Assembly (NCBI GenBank): GCA_002337525.1 | Contig: DDGG01000022.1 | Location: 75,078 to 126,237, forward strand | From: Alphaproteobacteria bacterium UBA1908 | GTDB taxonomy: Bacteria > Pseudomonadota > Alphaproteobacteria > Caedimonadales > UBA1908 | Length of the DNA stretch: 51,160 bases | Direction of reading: 5' to 3' | Shown here: in pieces, positions 43,621 through 51,120 of the stretch | Layout of the letters: each line of letters opens with the position of its first letter | Position numbering within the stretch: the first letter of the stretch is position 1 | Made by a program: the position numbers and the translations under genes | The notes under the pieces: model-generated | Seen by the model: only the letters and a program-made list of their open reading frames with translations | Told to the model about the DNA's origin: nothing | The model's database searches: none

Positions 43621-44705
43621 TGAAGCAAAAACTATTTGAATTTTATAAAGGTAAAAAAATCCTTATAACAGGCCACACGGGTTTCAAGGGATCTTGGCTT
43701 TCTTATTGGTTATATTTACTGGGTGCCGATGTCTATGGGTATGCACTTGAGTCTGAAACTGATTCACTTTTTCGGAAATTATGTTTAGATGATCTTGTCA
43801 AATCGCATATTTACGATATCAGGGATAAAAATGAGATTTCAGAATATGTTAACGATATTAAGCCAGACATGGTGTTCCATCTTGCAGCTCAAGCCTTGGT
43901 CCGCAGATCTTACGATGAGCCGCATTTAACATTTGAAACAAATGTTATTGGGTCCTTGAACCTTTTAGAAGCTATTCGCAAGTGTGATTCTGTTAGAAGC
44001 CTTGTTTATATTACTTCTGATAAATGCTATTGGAATAGTGAGTGGGTATGGGGTTACCGAGAAATAGACCCGTTGGGGGGTGCTGATCCTTATAGTGCGT
44101 CAAAAGCCAGTGCTGAACACGTTTTTAAAAGCTATTATTTATCTTACTTCAAGGATAGAAAGAGTTTTGCTTGCGGCTCAACGAGAGCAGGAAATGTTAT
44201 AGGTGGTGGCGATTACTCAGAGAATCGTATCGTTCCAGATATTATTAAGGCCTTGGAAAAAAATGAAAGTATTATACTAAGACATCCTCACGCGACACGT
44301 CCATGGCAGCATGTTTTAGATCCATTAAATGGATATATAACATTGGGCAAGCATCTTTATGAAAATCCTCATGCGTATAACGGTGAGGCCTGGAACTTTG
44401 GGCCCACAAACCAGTCCATTAAAACTGTTTTACAGCTAACTGAAACGTTGGTTGAAAATTGGAGTGATTTTGATAAGGCTAAAATAGAAACTGATCAGTC
44501 TAAAAATCAGCCATATGAGTCAACATTGCTCCATTTATCTATTGATAAGGCGCAAACTTTACTTGGATGGTCTCCATCCTATCAGTTTTATGATGCTGTT
44601 TCTCAAACGGGCGATTGGTACAAAAAAGTTTTGATGGGTGAAGACGCGTCGAGGACAACTGAAGCTCAAATCAAAAGTTTTATGGACTTTTCTAATGCTA
44701 AATAA
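43617..44705 (+). CDS. rfbG: CDP-glucose 4,6-dehydratase RfbG
   Basis: Converts CDP-glucose to CDP-4-keto-6-deoxyglucose. TGHTGFKGSW (18-27), HLAAQALVRRSYDEPHLTFETNVIGSLNLLEAI, YITSDKCYWNSEWVWGYREIDPLGGADPYSASKASAEH and RAGNVIGGGDYSENRIVPD are characteristic. Start ATG 43617 (ATGA overlap, GGAAAG 8 bases upstream) gives 362 residues, the normal length; an upstream ATG at 43581 would lie inside rfbF. Confidence 0.94.
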   Translation: MMKQKLFEFYKGKKILITGHTGFKGSWLSYWLYLLGADVYGYALESETDSLFRKLCLDDLVKSHIYDIRDKNEISEYVNDIKPDMVFHLAAQALVRRSYDEPHLTFETNVIGSLNLLEAIRKCDSVRSLVYITSDKCYWNSEWVWGYREIDPLGGADPYSASKASAEHVFKSYYLSYFKDRKSFACGSTRAGNVIGGGDYSENRIVPDIIKALEKNESIILRHPHATRPWQHVLDPLNGYITLGKHLYENPHAYNGEAWNFGPTNQSIKTVLQLTETLVENWSDFDKAKIETDQSKNQPYESTLLHLSIDKAQTLLGWSPSYQFYDAVSQTGDWYKKVLMGEDASRTTEAQIKSFMDFSNAK

Positions 44706-45819
44706 AATACCTGTTTTCAAACCTTGTTTAAGTGAGGAAGAAATACTAGCATCCCGGGAAGCGCTGGAACTTGGTTGGCTGGGTCCAGGCAGTTATGTCA
44801 AAGATTTTGAAGAAAAAATTGCCTCTTTGATCAAGGTACCTTCTGATAGAGTTATTGCTGTGAATACAGGAACATCTGCAGTGCACTTAGGGCTCCTTTT
44901 GTTGGATATTAAGCCTGGAGATGAGGTTATTACACCATCTTTTAACAATATTGCTGATTTTCACTGTATTCGATATTTGGGAGGTAACCCTGTTTTTTGC
45001 GACATTAAGGAAGAAAACCTTACGATTAACCCGGAAACAATTGATGGTCTTATAAGTGAAAAAACGAAAGCTATTATTTCTCTGGATTATGGCTCAGCGT
45101 TACATGATTATAGTGCTGTTATGAGTGTGGCACAAAAATATAATATCCCTGTTTTATATGATGCTTGTCACTCTTTTGCTTCCAAAAACTCACAGGGCGA
45201 TATGGTTGGTTCACAATCAGATATTTGTGTGTTTAGTTTTGATCCCGTCAAAAATATTACGTGCATCGATGGTGGGGCAATTATTGTATCTGATGCTTCT
45301 AGCGCAAGTAAATTACGCCATATGCGGCAACTTGGTCAAATGCAGGCCCAAGAGAAATTATATTCAAATGATCGCTCGTTTACTTATGATGTAGAAGATA
45401 TAGGATTTCGGTATCATTTAGCTAATTTACATGCTGCAATAGGTATTCAGCAGCTTAATAAGTTAGATGATATGCGTACAAAACGACAAATGATATACGC
45501 TCGTTATCTAGAGAATATTAAAAATGAACATATTATATTACCCCCAGAGATAAATTCAGGGATCTTCCCCTTTATTTTTGTCGTGAGGGTTAATAAAAAT
45601 CGATCTAACTTCATTGCACACTGTAGAGAAAATGGTGTTGATACAGGAATACATTGGCAACCAGGCCATCAGTTCTCATTTTTCAAAGAATGTCGTACTG
45701 GTCATTTAAGCGTAACAAACAAAATATCAAAAGAAATTGTAACACTCCCTATGTATCCTGATTTATCTGGAAATGAGATAGAACACGTGATCAATACTGT
45801 AAATACTTATAAGGTATAA
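44695..45819 (+). CDS. DegT/DnrJ/EryC1-family sugar aminotransferase
   Basis: PLP-dependent sugar aminotransferase of 374 residues from the ATG at 44695 (11-base overlap with rfbG). The PLP lysine is K186 in FSFDPVKNITCIDGG, with NTGTSAVHLGLLLL, PSFNNIADFHCIRYLGGNPVFCDI and VLYDACHSFAS. Because a lysine is present, this is not the RfbH-type dehydrase that carries histidine here. It probably aminates the RfbG product to a CDP-linked amino-deoxyhexose. The assignment to that substrate is contextual. Confidence 0.85.
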   Translation: MLNKIPVFKPCLSEEEILASREALELGWLGPGSYVKDFEEKIASLIKVPSDRVIAVNTGTSAVHLGLLLLDIKPGDEVITPSFNNIADFHCIRYLGGNPVFCDIKEENLTINPETIDGLISEKTKAIISLDYGSALHDYSAVMSVAQKYNIPVLYDACHSFASKNSQGDMVGSQSDICVFSFDPVKNITCIDGGAIIVSDASSASKLRHMRQLGQMQAQEKLYSNDRSFTYDVEDIGFRYHLANLHAAIGIQQLNKLDDMRTKRQMIYARYLENIKNEHIILPPEINSGIFPFIFVVRVNKNRSNFIAHCRENGVDTGIHWQPGHQFSFFKECRTGHLSVTNKISKEIVTLPMYPDLSGNEIEHVINTVNTYKV

Positions 45820-45820
45820 T

Positions 45821-45977
45821 ATGGAAATTCACTTTTTATCAAACAGGGTGGTATTAAATAGATTTAATTGATTTAGATAATCAAATAGACTAGTCTCTTC
45901 AATTATTGTTTGGTGCAAAAATTTACTCTGCTTGTTACCATAAGATTTGTACGCAAAAGGAATTATCTTATGAATAG
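45821..45977 (+). pseudogene. Possible remnant of a decayed gene
   Basis: The 203 bases between the aminotransferase and cupin genes are unusually long for this tight locus. An ATG at 45821 opens MEIHFLSNRVVLNRFN, then a stop. The +1 frame continues as IDLIDLDNQID, a TAG, then SLQLLFGAKIYSACYHKIC and a short tail before another stop. The phrases look protein-like, so one frameshift and one or two stops may have disabled a small gene. No family is recognised. This could equally be chance. Confidence 0.25.
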
Positions 45978-46022
45978 AATTAGTATAACGTCAGTTTGGA
46001 AATTTTGAGTATTGGTAAGATT

Positions 46023-46466
46023 ATGATTTCAGGAGTTATCAAAACACCTCTCAAACAGTTTGAAGATGATCGCGGGAAAGTTATGCATATGCTACGCTGC
46101 GATGATCCACATTTTAGAGAATTTGGAGAAGTTTACTTTTCATGGATCTGTTCTGGAGCTACTAAAGCATGGAAGTTGCATAAAAAGCTAACTATGAATT
46201 TTGCTGTACCTGTTGGATCTATAAAACTTGTGTTGTATGATGATAGAAGTGATAGTTTAACTTATGGTAGGTTAAGTGAATACGACATGGGAGACTTTGA
46301 TTACTACCTGTTAACGATACCAAATAGCATATGGTACGGCTTTAAGTCTTTAAATAATAAACCTGCTATGGTTGTCAATTGTACAACTCTACCACATCGC
46401 CCATCAGAAACTAGCACAAAAGAAATCAATGATCCAAGTATACCTTATTCATGGGAGATACAATGA
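46023..46466 (+). CDS. RmlC-like cupin, dTDP-4-dehydrorhamnose 3,5-epimerase-related
   Basis: A 147-residue small cupin related to RmlC. FEDDRGKVMHMLRCDDPHFREFGEVYFSWI, AWKLHKKLTMNFAVPVGSIKLVLYDD and IPNSIWYGFKSLNNKPAMVVNCTT follow the RmlC strand pattern. The catalytic histidine of RmlC probably corresponds to the H in WKLHKK. The chosen ATG has GGTAAG about 7 bases upstream; a TTG at 45996 is possible. It may epimerise or isomerise the CDP-keto sugar made by RfbG. Confidence 0.72.
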   Translation: MISGVIKTPLKQFEDDRGKVMHMLRCDDPHFREFGEVYFSWICSGATKAWKLHKKLTMNFAVPVGSIKLVLYDDRSDSLTYGRLSEYDMGDFDYYLLTIPNSIWYGFKSLNNKPAMVVNCTTLPHRPSETSTKEINDPSIPYSWEIQ

Positions 46467-47281
46467 AGAAATCACCTTTAGTATCTGTCGTAGTTCCAAC
46501 ACATAATCGTCCAGATTTTCTTAAAAGAACCCTTCAATCAATTCTACAACAAACTTATAAAAACCTACAAATTATTGTTGTTTCAAATGGATTTGATAGT
46601 GGCAATAAAAAGATTGTTGAATATCTGCAGGATTCAAGAATAGAATATTACGAGCAAGAAAATTCTGGAGGCCCAGCGTCACCTAGAAATCATGGCATTC
46701 GTAATTCAACAGGTAAATATATTGCCTTTTGTGATGATGATGATTTATGGAGTCCTGAAAAGATACAAAAACAAGTCGATATTATGGAAGAGAATAATGA
46801 TTTTGGATTTTGTTATACAAAAATGCTAAGATTTGACGAGAATAGAGAATGGTCTGTTGATCGTGACGCTGGGCCCGCTTCATTTCAATCTTTGTTATTT
46901 ACAAGCAACGTACCAATTTCTTCAGTTTTCATCAAAACTTCTTTAATAAAAAAACATGGCGGTTTTTCAGAATCCACCCAAGTAGGCATATCTGAAGACT
47001 ATGAGTTTGTTTTGCGTTATGCACTTCAAACTAATTTTTACTTTGTAGATGAATTTTTAATTAAATATTGGAGTGGCAATAATAGAACAAGTTGTTTGAA
47101 CTTTGGGAAAAGTATTAAAACAGCTTTGATTCATATAAAAACTATATTAAACATTTATTGGATTGTATATAGAAATAGTGAAACATCTATTCAAAATTAT
47201 ATCAAGCCTGCTCTTTTTAATATCAAAAACAGCATAAAAGTAATTCTATATATCGCCATGCAGCACCTTAAATTAAGATAA
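46463..47281 (+). CDS. Glycosyltransferase family 2 (GT-A fold)
   Basis: A 272-residue inverting glycosyltransferase. VSVVVPTHNRPDFLKRTLQSILQQTY, SGGPASPRNHGIRNSTGKYIAFCDDDDLWSPEKI (with the metal-binding DDDD at 91-94) and GISEDYEFVLRYAL are typical GT2 motifs. The start at 46463 (GGGAG 6 bases upstream, ATGA overlap) is preferred over 46451. It is the last gene of the glycan locus and is followed by a 289-base gap without genes. Confidence 0.9.
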   Translation: MKKSPLVSVVVPTHNRPDFLKRTLQSILQQTYKNLQIIVVSNGFDSGNKKIVEYLQDSRIEYYEQENSGGPASPRNHGIRNSTGKYIAFCDDDDLWSPEKIQKQVDIMEENNDFGFCYTKMLRFDENREWSVDRDAGPASFQSLLFTSNVPISSVFIKTSLIKKHGGFSESTQVGISEDYEFVLRYALQTNFYFVDEFLIKYWSGNNRTSCLNFGKSIKTALIHIKTILNIYWIVYRNSETSIQNYIKPALFNIKNSIKVILYIAMQHLKLR

Positions 47282-47505
47282 TTCAGATTTTTATTAAACT
47301 CTCTCCAATATTGATAGAGCTTAATACTCTTTCAAATCATTCTTTTCTATACTTTTTTGTATGATAGAGTAAATTAGATTTTTTTTCATTTTCCTAAAGA
47401 AGAGGTCAGAGTATCCTTATTAAGTTGTTGAATTTATTAGAGATAGTCATCATTTATAATTTTTGGATCTAATGAATTTCTAAGAGGATATCGCCTTAAA
47501 TTTTA

Positions 47506-47534
47506 TTGACAAAATGTGTCTTTTTGGATACATT
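47506..47534 (+). promoter_or_regulatory. Sigma70-type promoter of the WGR gene
   Basis: A perfect TTGACA (47506-47511), a 17-base spacer and TACATT (47529-47534, four of six consensus) lie about 37 bases upstream of the WGR start. This fits a separate transcript from the glycan locus. The 289-base gap (47282-47570) otherwise shows only AT-rich sequence. Confidence 0.55.
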
Positions 47535-47570
47535 AAGGTGTTTATATAAAATTTTACAGGGAGAAATCGG

Positions 47571-48047
47571 GTGTTCCGATTTTATAAAAAATCCAGAGGG
47601 CATCAATATTATTGGGAAATAGAAGATATCGATACCACAAGTTCAATGATCCATTTTGGGCGTGTTGGGCAAGAAGGAACAAAGAGGTTTCTCAAGTCAG
47701 GATCAGGGGGTTATCATCAAGAAAAAATTAATAAACAAATTAAGTTTGTTCTTGATCAGGGATATTCCAAACTGATTCGAAAAGATTACCAGATATTGGT
47801 TATTGAATACGAAGTTGAAAAGAAAGGGGCGCCTTTAGATTATCAGGCAGCAAGGTATCAGTTAGAGTTTCTACTAAAAGAAATATTAAAGCGTTATGGG
47901 CTTGGTTGCTTTGATGAAAATAATTCAGGCAGCGAGTTTACGCGGTTTTATTGCTATGTTGTTGACTTTGAGCTTGCGAAAGAAATCATTGATCAGGCCC
48001 TTAAAAAAATGAACTTCAAAAGTTTCTCAAAAATATATCTTTTATAG
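47571..48047 (+). CDS. Stand-alone WGR-domain protein
   Basis: A 158-residue protein from a GTG start with GGGAG about 7 bases upstream. The first 70 residues form a WGR domain (YYWEIEDIDTTSSMIHFGRVGQEGTKRFLKSGSGGYHQEKINKQI), a nucleic-acid-binding module of some PARPs and bacterial proteins. The rest (YQILVIEYEVEKKG onward) is not recognised. The GR(V/T)G core is intact, though the first position of the motif is F rather than W. No signal peptide is seen. Function is unknown. Confidence 0.78.
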   Translation: MFRFYKKSRGHQYYWEIEDIDTTSSMIHFGRVGQEGTKRFLKSGSGGYHQEKINKQIKFVLDQGYSKLIRKDYQILVIEYEVEKKGAPLDYQAARYQLEFLLKEILKRYGLGCFDENNSGSEFTRFYCYVVDFELAKEIIDQALKKMNFKSFSKIYLL

Positions 48048-48239
48048 TTAACTGTTATTTTTTTCGCAAATATTTTGTATTTTACTTTGTCCTTAAGAGC
48101 ACGTGACTATTTCATCTTGTTGGCTGTTACTTGTCATTTAATACTCAAAGGGGGAGAGGGCATTTTCTGATTTGGCAGGAATTAAAGTTTCTTGAAAAAA
48201 TTACAAAGAGAGTCGACTTATAAAAAATCTCAACAAAAG

Positions 48240-48261
48240 AAAGTCCGTTTTTACGGACTTT
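48240..48261 (-). terminator. Rho-independent terminator of the small exported gene
   Basis: A perfect 9-bp stem, AAAGTCCGT (48240-48248) with ACGGACTTT (48253-48261), around a 4-base loop. On the minus strand it lies about 35 bases after the stop of the 48294-48788 gene and is followed by a short T-rich tail. It could also help stop plus-strand transcripts from the WGR gene. Confidence 0.7.
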
Positions 48262-48293
48262 CCGGATGATGAGTTTCTTTTTTGAAAGTTATT

Positions 48294-48788
48294 CTAGGCC
48301 ATAAGAGCGGCAGTGATACAAAATCTGGCAATATCAAGACCATGCTCTTTGATCACTTTAACCCCGGCTTTTGCGGCAAGTTTTGTTGTTTCCAGAAAAC
48401 CATGCTTGAATCCAGTGAAAAATTTCCGGGTAGAGGAGTTTTTCTTGCCTGAGTTCTGCCGCTCTACAAGTTCATTGTTTGTTTTTGTTACAGCTATATT
48501 AAAAGTATTTTTAATACTCTCAGGTGTGAAATCCGAGATAAAAGTTGTAGCTATACCAAGAGCAAGTTTTTTCGATGTCTCTTTTTTTTGTATCGTTTCA
48601 GAAGGTTGTTGAGTTGAAGCCTTTTTTGTTTTTTGCTGTCCCGGATCATCCAGGCTGGATTTATTAAAGCTAACACTGTGGGCATAAGAGAGTCCCCTGT
48701 CTTCATCAACTTCCATGCGCGCTTGTAAAGAAGACGTGATTGAAAGGGCTACAACAACAGCTGCCAAAATTTTAAAAGATGTTTTCAT
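48294..48788 (-). CDS. Small exported protein of unknown family
   Basis: From the ATG at 48788 (GGAG 9 bases upstream), 164 residues with a signal peptide MKTSFKILAAVVVALSITSSLQA and probable cleavage before RMEVDED. The frame stays open further upstream to 48962, but that sequence has poor coding character. The mature part is charged and Lys/Ser-rich at first (DDPGQQKTKKASTQQPSETIQKKETSKKL), then helical (LALGIATTFISDFTPESIKNTFN; FFTGFKHGFLETTKLAAKAGVKVIKEHG) with a hydrophobic end. Family not recognised. Confidence 0.65.
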   Translation of the reverse strand: MKTSFKILAAVVVALSITSSLQARMEVDEDRGLSYAHSVSFNKSSLDDPGQQKTKKASTQQPSETIQKKETSKKLALGIATTFISDFTPESIKNTFNIAVTKTNNELVERQNSGKKNSSTRKFFTGFKHGFLETTKLAAKAGVKVIKEHGLDIARFCITAALMA

Positions 48789-49149
48789 TTTATTTTTCTC
48801 CAGTTTTATCATTTTTGATGAAGGCTCTTGCCTCGTACAATTGAGATAACATTGATTCTGGAAAATACGATTGCAACTCTTTAAACACAACGTTGCAAAA
48901 ATGGAATCAATTATATGAATAAAAAAGGGCGGAGCTTTTGAGTGTAAATAGAATAAAGACAATGTTTGTTTTGTTGATAAAGAAGAGAATAGAAAAACTC
49001 GGAATTCTATCCCGCGCTATATTCTGCAGCGTTTGAATTTCAACTCGGAAGAGGGAAAAGAAAAAAATCTCTTCCTTCTTTTTATATGTTGCAATATATA
49101 AATGGGTGAGGGTTGAATCCTTCAGCATCTCTTAAAATTATTGAAAGTA
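48789..49149. other. 361-base intergenic region
   Basis: It contains the upstream region of the exported-protein gene, with TTGCAA repeated on the minus strand at about 48863 and 48891. Nearer the other end is a 7-bp inverted repeat, GGAAGAG (49047-49053) with CTCTTCC (49069-49075), separated by 15 bases and 75 bases past the stop of the 49150 gene, a weak terminator candidate. A 73-codon frame on the minus strand (48907-49128) is AT-rich and unconvincing. Nothing else seen. Confidence 0.4.
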
Positions 49150-50013
49150 TTAACGAGAGCAAAGCTCAGCCCCTTCTTCAAATTCTTTGTTTGTTCCTTT
49201 AACGAGACGAATCGTGTCACGAATTCCCTTGTAATCCTCATCCCCTATCATTTCGGCCTTGCGTAAAGCATCCAGTAAACCAATATTATACTGGTCATAT
49301 TCCGGATCAAGTAAGTGGCTGTCCGGTGTTAAATGCCAAGCACTTCTTCGTTGCCATTTCCATTGATGCTTAATCTTATCATTTTTTCCTGGTTTTCGCG
49401 CTTTTGGAGGATAATCAGGGATAGGTTTCTGTTTTCCTTCGTGAGATACTGTCAAAGAGGGAAGCTCATAAACTCTTACAAAATGATCCCTGTTATCTTC
49501 ATCATCGCTATTTTGAGGAGGGTCAGCATACGCCAATAAAAATTGTACTGCCCCACCCGGAACAGCTTCAAAAACTCTCCGGCCTGTGTCTAAATGGTCA
49601 GGCTTATTTGTATGCTCTGAATATCTTTGGGCGTACTGATCTAAAGAAGTTAATGTATCCCACATAGCGCCATCCTCTGAAATGTGGGGAATTTGTAAAA
49701 CCTTGTCAGAAATACATCCCTGAAAAACTTCGTCTTGCCACAAAACGTTGGGATTAATTTCCGGGAAAGACTTGGGCGCAATGACACCCATGAAAAAACC
49801 TACTTCGGTACCTTCTGGAATAACACTTAATCCTACACGCGAGTAAACTGTCCACTCCTTCAATAAAGCTGTTGTTTGTCGATATTCCCCCAGGGTTTCA
49901 CACAAAAGGGCTTGCTCAATAGGCAGAAACCATCTGTGATATCCTCCAGATTTGTCTTGTGCATACATCGTTGCAACGACACGAGAAAAGAGGGTTCTTC
50001 CAGAGAGGTACAA
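49150..50013 (-). CDS. Hypothetical protein, possibly N-terminally incomplete
   Basis: A 287-residue protein of unknown family. The only start codon in its frame before the TAA at 50100-50098 is a TTG at 50013, which does have AAAGGA 6 bases upstream. The 28 codons before it read like protein (RKVKFYKRTLKTAENSGGFS and so on), so the gene may be 5'-truncated or may have lost its ATG. No signal peptide is visible from the TTG. Features are a possible mixed alpha/beta core (LLKEWTVYSRVGLSVIPEGTEVGFFMGVIAPKSFPEI; GRRVFEAVPGGAVQFLLAYADPP) and a basic, tryptophan-bearing segment (HQWKWQRRSAWH). Function unassigned. Confidence 0.55.
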   Translation of the reverse strand: MYLSGRTLFSRVVATMYAQDKSGGYHRWFLPIEQALLCETLGEYRQTTALLKEWTVYSRVGLSVIPEGTEVGFFMGVIAPKSFPEINPNVLWQDEVFQGCISDKVLQIPHISEDGAMWDTLTSLDQYAQRYSEHTNKPDHLDTGRRVFEAVPGGAVQFLLAYADPPQNSDDEDNRDHFVRVYELPSLTVSHEGKQKPIPDYPPKARKPGKNDKIKHQWKWQRRSAWHLTPDSHLLDPEYDQYNIGLLDALRKAEMIGDEDYKGIRDTIRLVKGTNKEFEEGAELCSR

Positions 50014-50081
50014 TAGATGTCCTTTCGAAAATCCTCCACTATTTTCTGCTGTTTTAAGGGTGCGTTTGTAAAATTTAACTT

Positions 50082-50106
50082 TTCTTAATTGGGCTTCTTA
50101 ATTGGG
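50082..50106. repeat. 12-bp direct repeat with 13-bp period at a stop codon
   Basis: TTCTTAATTGGG occurs at 50082-50093 and again at 50095-50106, one base apart. The TAA that ends the upstream minus-strand gene lies inside the right-hand copy. It looks like a slippage duplication. Confidence 0.6.
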
Positions 50107-50532
50107 TTTAAAACCTGTACACTCAATACTTCCAGAGACTGTCCACCCAGCTTTTTTTATATTTCTATTAATAGACTCTGCAAGTTTTGCGTGGAAATGT
50201 CTAAGGGGAGAATTATTCAATCGCTCTTTTAGATTGTGCTCCGGGGCATTTGCAAGCTGTTGGGGAAGCCATTCCAGATCACAGTTAGTTGTCCAGCGCG
50301 TATTCAGGAAAGAGTGTCTACACGAGGTTGCAGGTAAAAGGTATCTGGATTCTCCCTGAGTAATCACCCTTAGAAAAAGATCATTCAAAGAAAATTCGCC
50401 TAAAGGGATGTTACTTCTTCGAGAAGTTTTCTCTCCAAATTTAGCTAGGAAATTACAAGGTTTGGAGGCGGAAATTTTGTTTCCACCTATAACTAAAATA
50501 AAAAGCAGCAACAAAAAAGTTTTTGATGGCAT
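50098..50532 (-). CDS. Small Cys-containing exported protein of unknown family
   Basis: A 144-residue protein with a signal peptide (MPSKTFLLLLFILVIGGNKISA-SK). The mature part has four cysteines (PCNFL, TSCRHSF, TNCDLEW, ECTGFKPN), compatible with two disulfides in the periplasm. The family is not recognised. Its stop codon lies in frame with the next downstream open frame (49150-50013), so the two could be pieces of one longer ancestral gene. AGGGAG lies 7-8 bases upstream of the ATG. Confidence 0.65.
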   Translation of the reverse strand: MPSKTFLLLLFILVIGGNKISASKPCNFLAKFGEKTSRRSNIPLGEFSLNDLFLRVITQGESRYLLPATSCRHSFLNTRWTTNCDLEWLPQQLANAPEHNLKERLNNSPLRHFHAKLAESINRNIKKAGWTVSGSIECTGFKPN

Positions 50533-50565
50533 AAGTTCTCCCTATTAAAATAGATTAATTTAACA

Positions 50566-51120
50566 CTATAGTTCAGAATTCAATGAATCAATAAGAAGAT
50601 CGATATTATAAAGAGGGACCATCAATCTTTCTAGAAAAATAGCAGGGTCTACAGTAATCTTTTGACGTAGTAAGTCTATCTCTGCACGCCTCCAACGTCC
50701 AATTGCACTGTTAAGATCTTCAACTGCATCTCTGTTGAACTCGAGCTCTTTGGAGAATCCCCACCCCTCTTCGTTAATTTCGTCGATTAACTCTGACTGG
50801 TCTAAGAGGTTTTTTGCTGCAGTGACAAGTTGGTTAGTAATAGACTCATTAACCCCATTTTTTTGACAAAACTCTGCTATGGTCTTATAACAATTTGCTC
50901 TGACATATTCTTCAACTTCCTCGCGTGTCTTACTAGGATCTAGAGGTTTAGGTGTTACTCCATCAAATCTACCAATTCTTTTCAGCTCATTCGTAAGGGA
51001 GCGATGAACATCTAACATATCTTTACCATTAAAATATTCCGGACATTGTTCCTGAACAAGGTCTTTTAATTTCACGGGCTGTTTTATATCATCTGAGGCT
51101 TCTTGTACTCTGCTGCTCAT
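50566..51120 (-). CDS. Hypothetical helical protein, possibly partial at the window edge
   Basis: A 184-residue reading from the ATG at 51120. The frame stays open to the end of the window, and the last upstream codons read PGIFHESDEQEEY, so the true start may lie outside. The protein is charged and mostly helical (EEVEEYVRANCYKTIAEFCQ, DLNSAIGRWRRAEIDLLRQKI), with no signal peptide visible in this part. Family not recognised. It ends 33 bases before the next minus-strand gene, probably in one transcription unit. Confidence 0.5.
   Translation of the reverse strand: MSSRVQEASDDIKQPVKLKDLVQEQCPEYFNGKDMLDVHRSLTNELKRIGRFDGVTPKPLDPSKTREEVEEYVRANCYKTIAEFCQKNGVNESITNQLVTAAKNLLDQSELIDEINEEGWGFSKELEFNRDAVEDLNSAIGRWRRAEIDLLRQKITVDPAIFLERLMVPLYNIDLLIDSLNSEL

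Noticed and set aside
44695..45819. RfbH-type dehydrase.
   Set aside because: The PLP lysine is present at K186; RfbH carries histidine there and has iron-sulphur cysteines, which are not seen.
48907..49128. A 73-codon minus-strand frame.
   Set aside because: Phe/Ile/Ser-rich translation of an AT-rich intergenic region without a good ribosome-binding site.
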